Positions 21,487 to 32,489 of a stretch of DNA of 64,000 bases are shown here, piece after piece (the first letter of the stretch is position 1; each line of letters begins with the position of its first letter). The stretch is from contig NZ_VFPQ01000001.1 in assembly GCF_006716785.1 (NCBI RefSeq), positions 4,774,001 to 4,838,000 of the forward strand, given 5' to 3'. The stretch comes from Thermopolyspora flexuosa (GTDB lineage: Bacteria; Actinomycetota; Actinomycetes; Streptosporangiales; Streptosporangiaceae). The notes below the pieces were generated by a model. The model did no database searches and was not told the origin of the DNA. It saw only the letters and a program-made list of their open reading frames with translations. Both the position numbers and the translations under genes were made by a program.

Positions 21487-22077
21487 ATGGAGCACGTCCC
21501 GCCACACCGGACGGCCCTGCCCGTCCGGCTGTGGCGGTGGCGTACCGAGATCCTCCTGCCGGCGGGTTTCGGGACGCTCTTCCAGCTGGTCTCCGCTGCG
21601 GCGCAGCACGGCGCGAGGTGGCTTCCCTACCTCGTCGCCGGGGCGATCCTCGCCCTCGTCGTCGCCCGGCCCAGCCGCGACTGGCTCCAGCTGCGGTTCT
21701 GGTGCGTGTACGTCCGGCATCGCCTGTACCGGCTCTTCGCCGAGCTGCGGCTGTACACGCGCAAGGGACGCGTGCCGCTCGTACTGTGGGTCACTCCCAC
21801 CCGGCGGGGCGAGAAGGCGCTCCTCCTGTGCCGTGCGGGGCACTCGGGGGAGGCGATGGCCGAGCGCGCCGCCGAGTTCCGCGCGGCCTGTAAGGCGAGG
21901 GAGGTGCGCTTCGCCCGGCACGCGCGGCGTCCGGACCTCGTGTTGATCGAGCTGATCCGGCGCGACCCGCTGCCGGGTGACCGCAACCCCGGCCTGGAGG
22001 CCGCCTTCGGCCACGAGTGGATCCCGATCGCTCCCGAGCCCGACCAGACGCCGGTGCTCGACCGATCGCGCGGCTGA
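21487..22077 (+). CDS. Membrane protein resembling those beside actinomycete transfer genes
   Basis: 196 residues. A short basic start (LWRWRTEILLP) leads to two probable transmembrane helices (about 20-65: FGTLFQLVSAAAQ, YLVAGAILALVVA), then a cytosolic part with RFWCVYVRHRLYRLFAEL, GRVPLVLWVTPTRRGEKALL, CRAGHSGE and ELIRRDPLPG. This layout resembles the roughly 200-residue proteins encoded just upstream of FtsK/TraB-like translocases in integrative elements and plasmids of actinomycetes. No such translocase follows here, so it may be a relic. The ATG at 21487 is the first start of the conserved part. Recognition is from memory, so moderate certainty. Confidence 0.65.
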   Translation: MEHVPPHRTALPVRLWRWRTEILLPAGFGTLFQLVSAAAQHGARWLPYLVAGAILALVVARPSRDWLQLRFWCVYVRHRLYRLFAELRLYTRKGRVPLVLWVTPTRRGEKALLLCRAGHSGEAMAERAAEFRAACKAREVRFARHARRPDLVLIELIRRDPLPGDRNPGLEAAFGHEWIPIAPEPDQTPVLDRSRG

Positions 22078-22220
22078 TCCACTCGGCCGATTCCCGGCCC
22101 GGGAGGTGTCCGCCTTCCGGGCCGTCCCCCTTCCCACGACGCTCCCCTCGCTGTTCTTCGCCCGTGTTCTTCCGCTGTGTCCGGGTACGTCCCCCGGAGG
22201 GATCCAAAGGGGGGCGAGAG

Positions 22221-23144
22221 ATGTCGGAGGCGGTCAAACCAGGTCGGGGGCGGCTCCGCGCGTCGCTGGAACGCATCATGCCCGCCATCAACCTTCCGGA
22301 CCGGCTGGAGCGGACCACCACCATGGACGGGCCGATCCAGCAGCTCACCCGGCTCATCCGCGGCAGGCTCCGCCAGGGCAGGTTGCGCGATCTGCTCCAC
22401 GGGGTGCCGATCGGTCATCCCCTGCACCCGCTGCTCGCCACCGGCACCCTGGGCTGCTTCGTCGGCGTCGGGGTGCTCGACGCGACCGACGGCGATCCGC
22501 GGGACGCGCGCGTCCTGCTCGGTGCGGGCATCGCGGGGACGATCCCCACCGCCGCGGCCGGCATCGCCGACTGGTCGATGCTCCATCGCGAGCAGCAGCG
22601 GGTGGGGCTGGTGCACGCCGCCGCCAACATCGCCGCGCTCGGGCTCTACACCGGCTCACTGGTGTTGCGGCTCGCCGGGTACGAGCGGGCCGGGCGCATG
22701 CTCGGGTACGCCGGCCTCGGCGCGCTGGGGCTCGGCGGCTACCTGGGCGGCCACATGTCGTACCGCCAGGCGGCGGGCGCGAACCACGCCGAGTCGGTCA
22801 CCCACCTGGTGCCCCTCGGCTGGCACGACCTGTGCCGCCTTCCCGACCTGCCGGAGGGACGCCCGGTGACCCGCCGCCTCGGCTACATCGACCTGTTCGT
22901 GCTCCGGCACAGCGGCGGGGTGAGCGTGCTCGCGGACCGCTGCGCCCATCTCGCCGGTCCGCTGCACCAGGGCAACGTCGTGATCGAGGGGGGCGAGCGG
23001 TGCGTCTCCTGCCCCTGGCACGGCAGCACCTTCCGGCTGTCGAACGGGTCGGTGGTGCACGGCCCGGCGACGGCCCCGCAGCCCGCGTTCGAGACCCGCA
23101 TCCGCCCCGACGGGCTCGTCCAGGTCAAGCCCATCCACCTGTGA
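22221..23144 (+). CDS. DUF2231 membrane domain fused to Rieske [2Fe-2S] domain
   Basis: 307 residues. About residues 55-185 form a DUF2231-type membrane domain (GVPIGHPLHPLLATGTLGCF and three or more further hydrophobic helices). Residues about 210-300 form a Rieske domain with ligands Cys241, His243, Cys264 and His267 (RCAHLAGPLHQG, CVSCPWHGSTFRLSNG). The cluster-binding domain follows the last helix, so it should face one side of the membrane as an electron-transfer module; the partner is unknown. The ATG at 22221 follows GGGGGGCGAGAG. Convergent with the small gene at 23190. Confidence 0.9.
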   Translation: MSEAVKPGRGRLRASLERIMPAINLPDRLERTTTMDGPIQQLTRLIRGRLRQGRLRDLLHGVPIGHPLHPLLATGTLGCFVGVGVLDATDGDPRDARVLLGAGIAGTIPTAAAGIADWSMLHREQQRVGLVHAAANIAALGLYTGSLVLRLAGYERAGRMLGYAGLGALGLGGYLGGHMSYRQAAGANHAESVTHLVPLGWHDLCRLPDLPEGRPVTRRLGYIDLFVLRHSGGVSVLADRCAHLAGPLHQGNVVIEGGERCVSCPWHGSTFRLSNGSVVHGPATAPQPAFETRIRPDGLVQVKPIHL

Positions 23145-23184
23145 CCGCGGTACGGCGGGCACGAAGCCGGGCCGCCGTGCGCGG
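23145..23184. terminator. Bidirectional hairpin between convergent genes
   Basis: CCGCG (23145-23149) pairs with CGCGG (23180-23184) and ACGGCGG (23152-23158) with CCGCCGT (23172-23178), separated by a small internal loop. It starts directly after the Rieske-fusion stop and ends before the stop of the gene at 23190. Confidence 0.6.
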
Positions 23185-23189
23185 TGCGG

Positions 23190-23432
23190 CTACTCCTGCT
23201 CCTCGCCTCTGGCTCGGCCGTCGCCCGCGGGATGCTCGACGAGGGCGAGCACCCGGTTGGCCATGAAGCGGGCGGTGCGGACCACGCCACCGCCCCTGGT
23301 CACCTCGCTCACCTCAACGATGCCGCGACCGGTGGTCACCTCGACGCGGCGACCGGCCTTGGTGGCGACGACCTCGTAGGTACGCGGGGTGCCGCCGGCG
23401 TCAATGACGATCTCTACCCGATCACCCTTCAC
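23190..23432 (-). CDS. Conserved small protein of unknown function
   Basis: 80 residues, beta-rich and soluble: KGDRVEIVIDAGGTPRTYEV, VATKAGRRVEVTTGRG, VEVSEVTRGGGVVRTARFM and ANRVLALVEHP. Similar short proteins are found in other actinomycetes; no function is known to me. It lies 31 bases downstream of the TSUP permease gene on the same strand and could be co-transcribed with it. Confidence 0.7.
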   Translation of the reverse strand: MKGDRVEIVIDAGGTPRTYEVVATKAGRRVEVTTGRGIVEVSEVTRGGGVVRTARFMANRVLALVEHPAGDGRARGEEQE

Positions 23433-23463
23433 AAAGGGTCACATACCCCGCACTTGGTACGGC

Positions 23464-24219
23464 CTAGCCGTACACCAGTTTGACTATCGCGGCGACCCCG
23501 ATGCAGACGATGACCGCGCGGAGCGCGGTGGCGGGGAGCCTGCGGCCGATGCGCGCGCCGAGGAACCCGCCCAGCGACGAGCCGAGCGCGATCATCAGCA
23601 CCGCCGTCCAGTCGACGTCGGCGAGCACGATGAACAGCACCGCGGCCACCGCGTTCACCAGCAGGGCCATCACGTTCTTCGCCGCGTTGAGCCGCTGCAG
23701 GTCGTCGTTGAGCATGATGCCGAGCAGGGCGATGAGGATGACGCCCTGGGCCGCGCCGAAGTAGCCGCCGTACACGCCGGTGCCGAGCACGCCGAGCCAG
23801 AGCAGGAGGCCGCCGTGCCGGTCGGCATCGCGCCGCCAGGTGTTGAGCCACCGGTTGATCCGCGGCTGCAGCACGACGAGGACGCAGGCGATGGCGATCA
23901 GCACCGGCACGATCACCTGGAACGCCTCCTCGGGCAGGCGCAGCAACAGCAGGCTGCCCACGACCGCGCCGATGAACGAGGCGCTGCCGAGCCGCACCAG
24001 CCGGTCCCGCTGGCCCTTCAGCTCGGCCCGGTAGCCCAGCGCCCCGGCGACGCCGCCGGGCACGAGGCCGACGTTGTTGGAGACGTTCGCGACCACGGGC
24101 GGATACCCGAGCGCCAGCAGGGTCGGGAAGGTGATCAGCGAGCCGGAGCCCACGATCGTGTTGATGCCGCCCGCTCCCACCCCGGCCGCAAAGATCGCGG
24201 CCGCTTCCCACGGCGTCAC
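23464..24219 (-). CDS. Sulfite exporter TauE/SafE family (TSUP) permease
   Basis: 251-residue integral membrane protein with seven to eight hydrophobic helices. TSUP family marks: GVGAGGINTIVGSGSLITFP near the N-terminus, ALGYPPVVANVSNNVGLVPG, and the second repeat GVYGGYFGAAQGVILIALLG with LNAAKNVMALLVN. TSUP proteins export sulfite, sulfonates or other small anions, or take up sulfur compounds; the substrate here cannot be told. The two related GG-rich repeats fit the known internal duplication. Confidence 0.92.
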   Translation of the reverse strand: MTPWEAAAIFAAGVGAGGINTIVGSGSLITFPTLLALGYPPVVANVSNNVGLVPGGVAGALGYRAELKGQRDRLVRLGSASFIGAVVGSLLLLRLPEEAFQVIVPVLIAIACVLVVLQPRINRWLNTWRRDADRHGGLLLWLGVLGTGVYGGYFGAAQGVILIALLGIMLNDDLQRLNAAKNVMALLVNAVAAVLFIVLADVDWTAVLMIALGSSLGGFLGARIGRRLPATALRAVIVCIGVAAIVKLVYG

Positions 24220-24561
24220 GACTCTCCCCCCTACCTGGTACGCCAGGTAAGCGTACGAGGCGCCGTTCCGCCGCCTTATGGGAGGGTCCCCTGCTCAGGT
24301 ATCCCGAACCCGCAGGAGCGGGCGGCCCTCGTGGTACGGCAGCGCCCACGGGCGGCCTTCGGCGCGCGCTCGGCCCTCGCGTACGGGGCCGGCCCGCAGG
24401 CGCTCGGCCCGGCACCCCCGCCCACCGCCGCGACAGCGGGCCGGCCGTCGGCTCGGCGCCCGAGGGTCACCTTCTCGGCTGCACAAGCGCACGTACGTGC
24501 TCAGCGCGGCGCAGGCGCACCGCACGCCGGCCGGCGCCGTGCCGTACCGGCGGTCCGTCGG
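24220..24561. other. Gap without a recognised gene
   Basis: 342 bases between the start of the TSUP gene and the stop of the ABC ATPase gene, both minus strand. GC-rich, with several GTACGG/CCGTAC words; no promoter, terminator or coding frame could be supported. Confidence 0.4.
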
Positions 24562-25350
24562 CTACGCCGCCCGCGCGTACCAGCGGCCGTTGGTGTCCCG
24601 CTCCAGCTTCAGCGGGAGGCCGAACGTCTGGGAGAGGTTGTCCGCGGTCAGCACGTGCTCGATCGGCCCCTGGGCGACCACCGACCCGTTCCGCAGCAGC
24701 AGCGCGTGGGTGAAGCCGTTCGGGATCTCCTCCACGTGGTGGGTGACGAGCACCATCGTGGGGGCCCGCGGGTCGTCGGCGAGCGCGCCCAGCCGCTGCA
24801 CGAGGTCCTCCCGGCCGCCGAGGTCGAGCCCGGCGGCGGGCTCGTCGAGCAGCAGCAGCTCCGGGTCCGGCATGAGCGCGCGGGCGATCTGCACCCGCTT
24901 GCGCTCACCCTCCGACAGCGTGCCGAACCGGCGCCGGATCAGGTGCGCGCAGCCGAGCTGGTCGATCAGCTCGACCGCGCGGGTGACGTCGTGGGAGTCG
25001 TACTCCTCGTTCCACCGCCCGAGGATCGCGTACGAGGCGGTGAGCACGAGGTCGATCACCTTCTCGTCCGGCGGGATGCGCTCGGCGAGCGCGGCGCTCG
25101 CCAGCCCGATGCGCGGCCGCAGCTCGAACACGTTCGTCCGGCCGAGCTGCTCGCCGAGCAGCTCCACCACGCCCTCCGACGGGTAGAGCAGCGCCGCGGC
25201 CACCTGCAGCAGGGTGGTCTTGCCCGCGCCGTTCGGGCCGATGACGACCCACCGCTCGTCCTCGTGAACGGTCCAGTCGATGCCTCGCAGCAAAGCCGCG
25301 CCGTCCCGGCGAACGGCGACGTCCTGTAGGCGCAGCACCTGACCGCCCAT
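24562..25350 (-). CDS. ABC transporter ATP-binding protein
   Basis: 262 residues, one nucleotide-binding domain. Walker A GPNGAGKTT (38-46), signature LSEGERKRVQIARAL (from 145) and Walker B LLLLDEP (from 165) followed by D-loop and switch His (VLVTHHVEEI). The C-terminal 50 residues (HVLTADNLSQTFGLPLKLER) resemble ModF/PhnK-like stand-alone ATPases. No permease gene is adjacent, and orthologues in other actinomycetes stand alone near serB too. The transported substance, if any, is unknown. Confidence 0.9.
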   Translation of the reverse strand: MGGQVLRLQDVAVRRDGAALLRGIDWTVHEDERWVVIGPNGAGKTTLLQVAAALLYPSEGVVELLGEQLGRTNVFELRPRIGLASAALAERIPPDEKVIDLVLTASYAILGRWNEEYDSHDVTRAVELIDQLGCAHLIRRRFGTLSEGERKRVQIARALMPDPELLLLDEPAAGLDLGGREDLVQRLGALADDPRAPTMVLVTHHVEEIPNGFTHALLLRNGSVVAQGPIEHVLTADNLSQTFGLPLKLERDTNGRWYARAA

Positions 25351-25462
25351 CCGCGATCCCCTCTCCGTGTCGAATCCGGCGTCTGCGTTCGCCAGTGAAT
25401 CTCGCCCGCCTTGTGAGCAGGTGGCTCCAACCTATCGTTGCGGTGACGCGTATCGTTGACCG

Positions 25463-26233
25463 GTGCGCCATTCACCGGTGTCGGCGACGCTGGTCGCCTG
25501 GGGGAACGCCTGGCTCGGCGGGCACGTGGGCCTCGACGAGGCCGTCGACCGCGTCGAGCGGGCGGGTGGGCCGCAGCTGGTGGCCGCCGTGGACGTTTCG
25601 CCCGGCACCGAGCCCCGGTACGGCACGGCGCCCGCCGCCGGCGCGGCCGCGCAGGCCGCCGAGGTCCCGCTGCGCGCCTTCCTCGCCGATCTCCGGCCGC
25701 AGGGCCTGGGGGCCTTCCGCCTCGCGCTGCCGGTGCCCGGCGACCCGCTGGGCCTCACCGGACCGAGGGAGTTCAACGCGCTCGCCATCGACGCCGGGGA
25801 GGCGGTGATCGCCGAACTGCCCGGCAGGTGCGTCGGCCTCGTCCCCGCCCGCGACGTGCGTGGCTCGTCCTACGTCGGCACCCGGTGGACCGCCATGCCC
25901 GCCGCCACCGCCGTACCGGACCTGCCGGGCCTCGGGGAGGCCGAGCGGGAGCTGCGGGATGCGATGCGCGCCGCGACCGAGGCGCTGGCCGCGGTGCACG
26001 GGCCCTCGCCGGACCGGCCCGCGCTCGAGGCGGGGGAAGGCCTCGCCCCCGGCTACCCGCCGCGGGCGCACCGGCTCGCCGCCCTGTGCGGCCTGCTCAC
26101 CGCCGTGCTCGGCGCCGCCGACGACCGGGGCCTCACCGCGGCCCAGATCGCCACCCGGCGCGCGGTGCTGCGCGACCTCGACCGCGCGGTACGGCGGGCC
26201 TGGATCGCCGCCCACCACGCCGTCCGCCGCTGA
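25463..26233 (+). CDS. Conserved hypothetical protein, actinobacterial
   Basis: 256 residues starting at GTG 25463, divergent from the ABC ATPase gene. Soluble Ala-rich protein with VSATLVAWGNAWLGGHVGLDEAVDRV near the start, DLRPQGLGAFRLALPVPGDPLGL in the middle and a helical C-terminus (TAAQIATRRAVLRDLDRAVRRAW). I recognise it as a family conserved near serB in Streptomyces-like genomes but know no function. No catalytic motif stands out. Confidence 0.72.
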   Translation: MRHSPVSATLVAWGNAWLGGHVGLDEAVDRVERAGGPQLVAAVDVSPGTEPRYGTAPAAGAAAQAAEVPLRAFLADLRPQGLGAFRLALPVPGDPLGLTGPREFNALAIDAGEAVIAELPGRCVGLVPARDVRGSSYVGTRWTAMPAATAVPDLPGLGEAERELRDAMRAATEALAAVHGPSPDRPALEAGEGLAPGYPPRAHRLAALCGLLTAVLGAADDRGLTAAQIATRRAVLRDLDRAVRRAWIAAHHAVRR

Positions 26234-26567
26234 ACGTTTCACCCTCCGCCGCGGGCCGGCCGGGGCGGGCATCGGCGGGGCGCGCCCGCCGCCGCGGCCG
26301 GCCGTACCCGGTCGCGGTGAACCGCGCGTGACGCCGCAATGTGAATTCGGACAACGGCGAGTATCACCGCCCAAGTCAGGTCTAATCGCCCCCGGTTTTC
26401 GGTCGCGAGCGGGTGCCCTGACGCGCGAGCACGAATCCCGGGCAAGTACCTTTGATGGTGGTCACCGACTCGACCGCGTTTCCGACACAATCCCATGACG
26501 CCGGCCGGGCCGTACGGTCCGCCGGTGCCCGGATGGCCGAAGGAAGCCCTCAAGGAAGCCTCGCCGA
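26234..26567. other. Gap upstream of serB
   Basis: 334 bases. The left part is GC-rich simple sequence; the right part (from about 26335) is lower in GC and presumably carries the serB promoter. AAGGAAG precedes the serB ATG. No other feature seen. Confidence 0.4.
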
Positions 26568-27788
26568 ATGAATCAGCGCACCCTGTTGATCACGTTGACC
26601 GGTCCGGACCGTCCCGGGGTGACCTCCCGGCTGTTCTCCGTCCTGGCCGACTTCCCGGTCACGGTCGCCGACATCGAGCAGGTGGTGATTCGCGGCAGGC
26701 TCACGCTGGGAGTGCTCGTCGCCTACGCGGGCGGCCCGCCCACCGGGACCGGCCGCACGATCGGCGCGCTGTGGACCGCGCTGGAGCAGGTCGCCGAGGA
26801 CCTCGGCATGGAGATCGAGCTGTCCACCGGCACCCAGATCAAGGAGAAGCGGCGGCGCGGCAGACTGCACGTCACCGTGCTCGGCATGCCGCTGCAGCCG
26901 GCCGCGATCGCCGGGATCGCCGGGCGCATCGCGGCGGCGGGCGCGAACATCGACCGGATCGAGCGCCTCGCGCACGACCCGGTCACCTGCATCGAGATGA
27001 GCGTGTCCGGCGCGCACCCGCAGGCGCTGCGCGCCGCGCTCGCCACCGAGGCCGCGCTCCAGCAGGTCGACGTGGCCGTGGAGCGGGCCGGCCTGCACCG
27101 CCGCGCCAAGCGGCTCATCGTCATGGACGTCGACTCCACGCTCATCCAGGCCGAGGTGATCGAGCTGCTCGCCCGGCACGCCGGCGTGGAGCAGGAGGTG
27201 GCGAAGGTCACCGAGGCGGCGATGCGCGGCGAGCAGGACTTCGCCACCTCGCTGCGGGAGCGGGTGGCGCTGCTCGAAGGGCTGCCCGAGGAGGTGTTCG
27301 AGCAGGTCCGCAAGGAGGTCGTGCTCACCCCGGGCGCGCGCACGCTGGTGCGCACGCTCAAGCGCCTCGACTACCGGTTCGCCCTGGTGAGCGGGGGCTT
27401 CACCCAGATCACCGACCACCTCGCGGCGGAGCTCGGCATCGACTACTGCGCGGCCAACACGCTCGAGGTGAAGGACGGGCGGCTCACCGGCCGCCTGGTC
27501 GGCGAGATCATCGACCGGCCGGGCAAGGCCCGGGCGCTGGTCCGGTTCGCCGAGCAGGCCGGGGTGCCGCTCAGCCAGACGATCGCGATCGGCGACGGGG
27601 CGAACGACCTCGACATGCTCGCCGCGGCCGGCATGGGCATCGCCTTCAACGCCAAGCCCATCGTGCGCAAGGCGGCCGACACCGCGGTGAACGTGCCGTA
27701 CCTGGACGCGATCCTCTACCTGCTCGGCATCTCCCGCGAGGAGGTCGAGGCCGCCGACGCCGAGGACGCCGCGCTGAAGGCGAGCTGA
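26568..27788 (+). CDS. serB: Phosphoserine phosphatase with N-terminal ACT domains
   Basis: 406 residues. An ACT domain (about 5-80, LITLTGPDRPGVTSRLFSVL) and a second ACT-like domain (about 98-170) precede a HAD phosphatase core with DVDST at 187-191 (nucleophile and acid Asp), GVEQEVAKVTEAAMRGE, VSGGFTQIT and GDGANDLDMLAAAGMGIAF. It hydrolyses L-phosphoserine in the last step of serine synthesis; the ACT domains allow serine feedback, as described for mycobacterial SerB2. Convergent with the SixA-like gene. Confidence 0.95.
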   Translation: MNQRTLLITLTGPDRPGVTSRLFSVLADFPVTVADIEQVVIRGRLTLGVLVAYAGGPPTGTGRTIGALWTALEQVAEDLGMEIELSTGTQIKEKRRRGRLHVTVLGMPLQPAAIAGIAGRIAAAGANIDRIERLAHDPVTCIEMSVSGAHPQALRAALATEAALQQVDVAVERAGLHRRAKRLIVMDVDSTLIQAEVIELLARHAGVEQEVAKVTEAAMRGEQDFATSLRERVALLEGLPEEVFEQVRKEVVLTPGARTLVRTLKRLDYRFALVSGGFTQITDHLAAELGIDYCAANTLEVKDGRLTGRLVGEIIDRPGKARALVRFAEQAGVPLSQTIAIGDGANDLDMLAAAGMGIAFNAKPIVRKAADTAVNVPYLDAILYLLGISREEVEAADAEDAALKAS

Positions 27789-27807
27789 CCCGGGCCGTCG
27801 CCGCGGG

Positions 27808-28317
27808 TCACCGCGGGCCGGTGACCAGGCCGCCCTTCGGGGTCCAGCGGGCCACGGTACGGCCGTCGCCCGGCCACAGGCGCTCCCACGGGGCCTCGGT
27901 CTCGACGACCGCGAAGGCGCAGGTGGGGAACCCGGGGTCGGCCTCGGCCGGGGTCGCGGTGAGGCTGAGGAACAGCTCGAGGAAGCCGGGGTTGTGGCCG
28001 ACGATCAGCAGGGTGGCCACGTCGGGGTCGGTGCGCTGCACCACGGCGAGCAGGTCCTTCGGGGACGCGAGGTACATCTCGCGCTCGTGGTAGACGGGTG
28101 CCTCGGGCGCGAGCGCGGCGAGGGCGAGCTCGGCGGTACGCCGGGTGCGCTGCGCCGGTGAGCAGAGCACCAGGTCGGGGACGAGCCCCAGCTCGCCGAG
28201 CACCTGCCCGGCGCGGCGGGCGTCGTGCTCGCCCCGGTCGGTGAGCACCCGGTCGATGTCCGCCTTGCCGGGGACCTTCTCGGCCTTGGCGTGGCGCAGG
28301 ATGATCAGTTTCCGCAT
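27808..28317 (-). CDS. SixA-like histidine phosphatase
   Basis: 169 residues of the histidine phosphatase (phosphoglycerate mutase-like) superfamily: N-terminal KLIILRHAKAEKV with the catalytic RH, LVLCSPAQRTRRTAELAL with the second Arg, and LIVGHNPGFLEL with the second His. This short form resembles SixA, a phosphohistidine phosphatase. ATG at 28317 is preferred; the in-frame ATG at 28323 is close to GGAA. Convergent with serB across 19 bases. Substrate not determined. Confidence 0.88.
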   Translation of the reverse strand: MRKLIILRHAKAEKVPGKADIDRVLTDRGEHDARRAGQVLGELGLVPDLVLCSPAQRTRRTAELALAALAPEAPVYHEREMYLASPKDLLAVVQRTDPDVATLLIVGHNPGFLELFLSLTATPAEADPGFPTCAFAVVETEAPWERLWPGDGRTVARWTPKGGLVTGPR

Positions 28318-28525
28318 CGGCATCCGTTCCGCGGTGATCGTCGGGACCGGTGCCCAGGATAGGCGGGCCGGGTACGGCCGGGCGGCGGGCGGCGACCGCC
28401 GGAACCGTACGGCCGCCGCGCGGACACGGGTACGGCCGCCGCCCCGGGCCGGGACGGCGGCCGTACCGAAAGACGGGTTCACCCGCCGGGCGGAGCGATC
28501 GCCCGCGACCGGCGACGCGCCGTGA

Positions 28526-30838
<2,313 letters not shown>

Positions 30839-31520
30839 CCGTCCTCCTCGGCCAGACGGGTTGCTTGTGCCCGGGGCGCGCCCTGTCTAACCGAAGTGCG
30901 GCCTGCTTGGGCGCACCCGGGGCGATTGGCAGTGCCGCTTCCGGTTGCGCCCGTAGACCTCCCGCAGTGCGTGCGTGAGCGCTCCACGGGACAAAACCTT
31001 GGCCGGTGCCGGGAGTCTACGCAGGGGCGCAAGAGGATATGAAGCCCCGGGGGGGTATCCAGGCACAGGCGAGATCGATCAGTGACCTGATCTTTACATG
31101 ACGAGGAAGGAAGTCTGACTGGAGGCGGGGAGTTTTCCCGACCTTCCCCTCAAATACTGACCCAAACTATACGCGATTCCGGGACCGCCTCCGACACGCT
31201 CCCCGGGCTTCGGTACGGCCCGGCGGCGCCGGCGCGCCCGCGGACCGTCCGGCCGGTCGCCTCGGCGGCCGGTTCACGTCGCCGGCCTGCGCGGACGTTC
31301 CCCTGCCCGGCCGGGCGCCCGCCGGCGCCCCACGGCGGCGGGACCGGCCGGAGGATGGCTGGAAGTACGGAAGGCACCTGATTTCGGCGCCTGTGCCCTG
31401 CGGCCGGGCATGTCCGAAACCCGGCCCGAGTGGGCCCGCCCGGCGCCGCGAACCGCGCGGCGTCAGGCAGGCCGCGGACTCCGTCGGGTCCGAGCCCGGC
31501 GGAGTCACGGCGGGCGGCCG
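30839..31520. other. Large gap between hppA and the anti-sigma gene
   Basis: 682 bases. The left 250 bases presumably include the hppA promoter (minus strand). The middle (31080-31180) is lower in GC. From 31190 to 31520 the sequence is GC-rich with open frames of low-complexity Arg/Pro/Gly translation, none supported. No RNA gene recognised. Confidence 0.4.
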
Positions 31521-31982
31521 TCAGGCCGAGGAGGGCAGGCCGCTCACGGCCGGCCAGCTCATCTTGACGCGCACGCCCTTCGCGCTCGGGATGACCTCGA
31601 CGTCGTCGGCGAGTCCGGCGATGACCGCCAGGCCGAATCCCGACATGTCGGGAAGCAGGCCGGCGAGCTCGTGCCCGTTCGCCGTCGTCGTCTCCGGTCC
31701 TGCGGCGGCCCCGGCGAGGTCGGCGTTCTCGCTCGGCGCGACGTCGATGACCGTGACCTCGAACCGCCCCGAGTCGTCACACAGCTCGATGCGGATGGGC
31801 TCGTCCGGGCAGTGGAGCCGGTGAGCCTCCACCGCCCGGGAGCACGCCTCTCCCACAGCGAGCCGTACCTCGTCCAGCAGGTCCTCGGACACCCCGGCGC
31901 GACGCGCAACCGCGGTCGCGATGAGCCGGGCCGTGCGCACGTGCGCTGGGAGGGCGCTGAACGTCAGCTCGACGGTGGCCAT
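31521..31982 (-). CDS. RsbW/SpoIIAB-like ATP-binding protein, partner of BldG
   Basis: 153 residues of the GHKL/HATPase_c anti-sigma-factor kinase family: RRAGVSEDLLDEVRLAVGEAC in the N-box region and LPDMSGFGLAVIAGLADDVEV for the G1 box. The usual Asn of the N-box (E-x3-N) reads Arg (EACSRAVEAH), as in the protein encoded beside bldG in Streptomyces. The gene starts two bases after the bldG-like stop. The expected role is binding or phosphorylating the antagonist and holding an unknown sigma factor. Confidence 0.88.
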   Translation of the reverse strand: MATVELTFSALPAHVRTARLIATAVARRAGVSEDLLDEVRLAVGEACSRAVEAHRLHCPDEPIRIELCDDSGRFEVTVIDVAPSENADLAGAAAGPETTTANGHELAGLLPDMSGFGLAVIAGLADDVEVIPSAKGVRVKMSWPAVSGLPSSA

Positions 31983-31984
31983 GT

Positions 31985-32335
31985 CTACTTGTCTCGGCCG
32001 TGGGCTTCCTTGGCCTCCTCCACCGAGGAGTAGATGCCGAAGACCTTGGTGAGTCCGGTGATCCGGAAGATCTTCAGAATGCGCTCCTGGGTGCAGACGA
32101 GCTCCAGGGACCCGTCGTGCGCGCGCACGCGCTTGAGCCCGCCGACCAGGACGCCGAGCCCGGTCGAGTCGAGGAAGTCCACCTTCTCCATGTTCACGAG
32201 GAGGTGGAAGTTACCCTTGTTGACCAGGTCGATGAGAAGCTCACGCAGCCTCGGCGCCGTGTACACATCGATCTCACCCTCGACCTCGACGATGGTGAGC
32301 CGACCCTCGGTGCGATGGTCCAACTTCAGATCCAC
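31985..32335 (-). CDS. bldG: Anti-sigma factor antagonist BldG (STAS domain)
   Basis: 116-residue STAS protein: [20 protein letters not shown], then [22 protein letters not shown] with the phosphorylatable Ser57, and [20 protein letters not shown]. It matches Streptomyces BldG closely, including the Ser position. In Streptomyces BldG is needed for aerial growth and antibiotic formation and works with the ATP-binding partner encoded next to it, as here (2-base gap). The divergent helicase gene next door is the conserved neighbour. Confidence 0.94.
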   Translation of the reverse strand: MDLKLDHRTEGRLTIVEVEGEIDVYTAPRLRELLIDLVNKGNFHLLVNMEKVDFLDSTGLGVLVGGLKRVRAHDGSLELVCTQERILKIFRITGLTKVFGIYSSVEEAKEAHGRDK

Positions 32336-32489
32336 AGATCCTCCAGCGCCTTGCCTGCAGAATGATCCTCACGGGCCCGCCGCCCGCAGACCCATTGTCT
32401 CCGGTGGCACGACCCCGACGCGCGGCATTCAACCACGCTCCGCCTCCGTGTCTATACGAAATCACGACTCCGGGCGACTCTCCCCACAG

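Noticed and set aside
31167-31508. Minus-strand frame in the hppA/anti-sigma gap
   Set aside because: Pro/Gly/Arg-rich, no ribosome site, no homology recognised.
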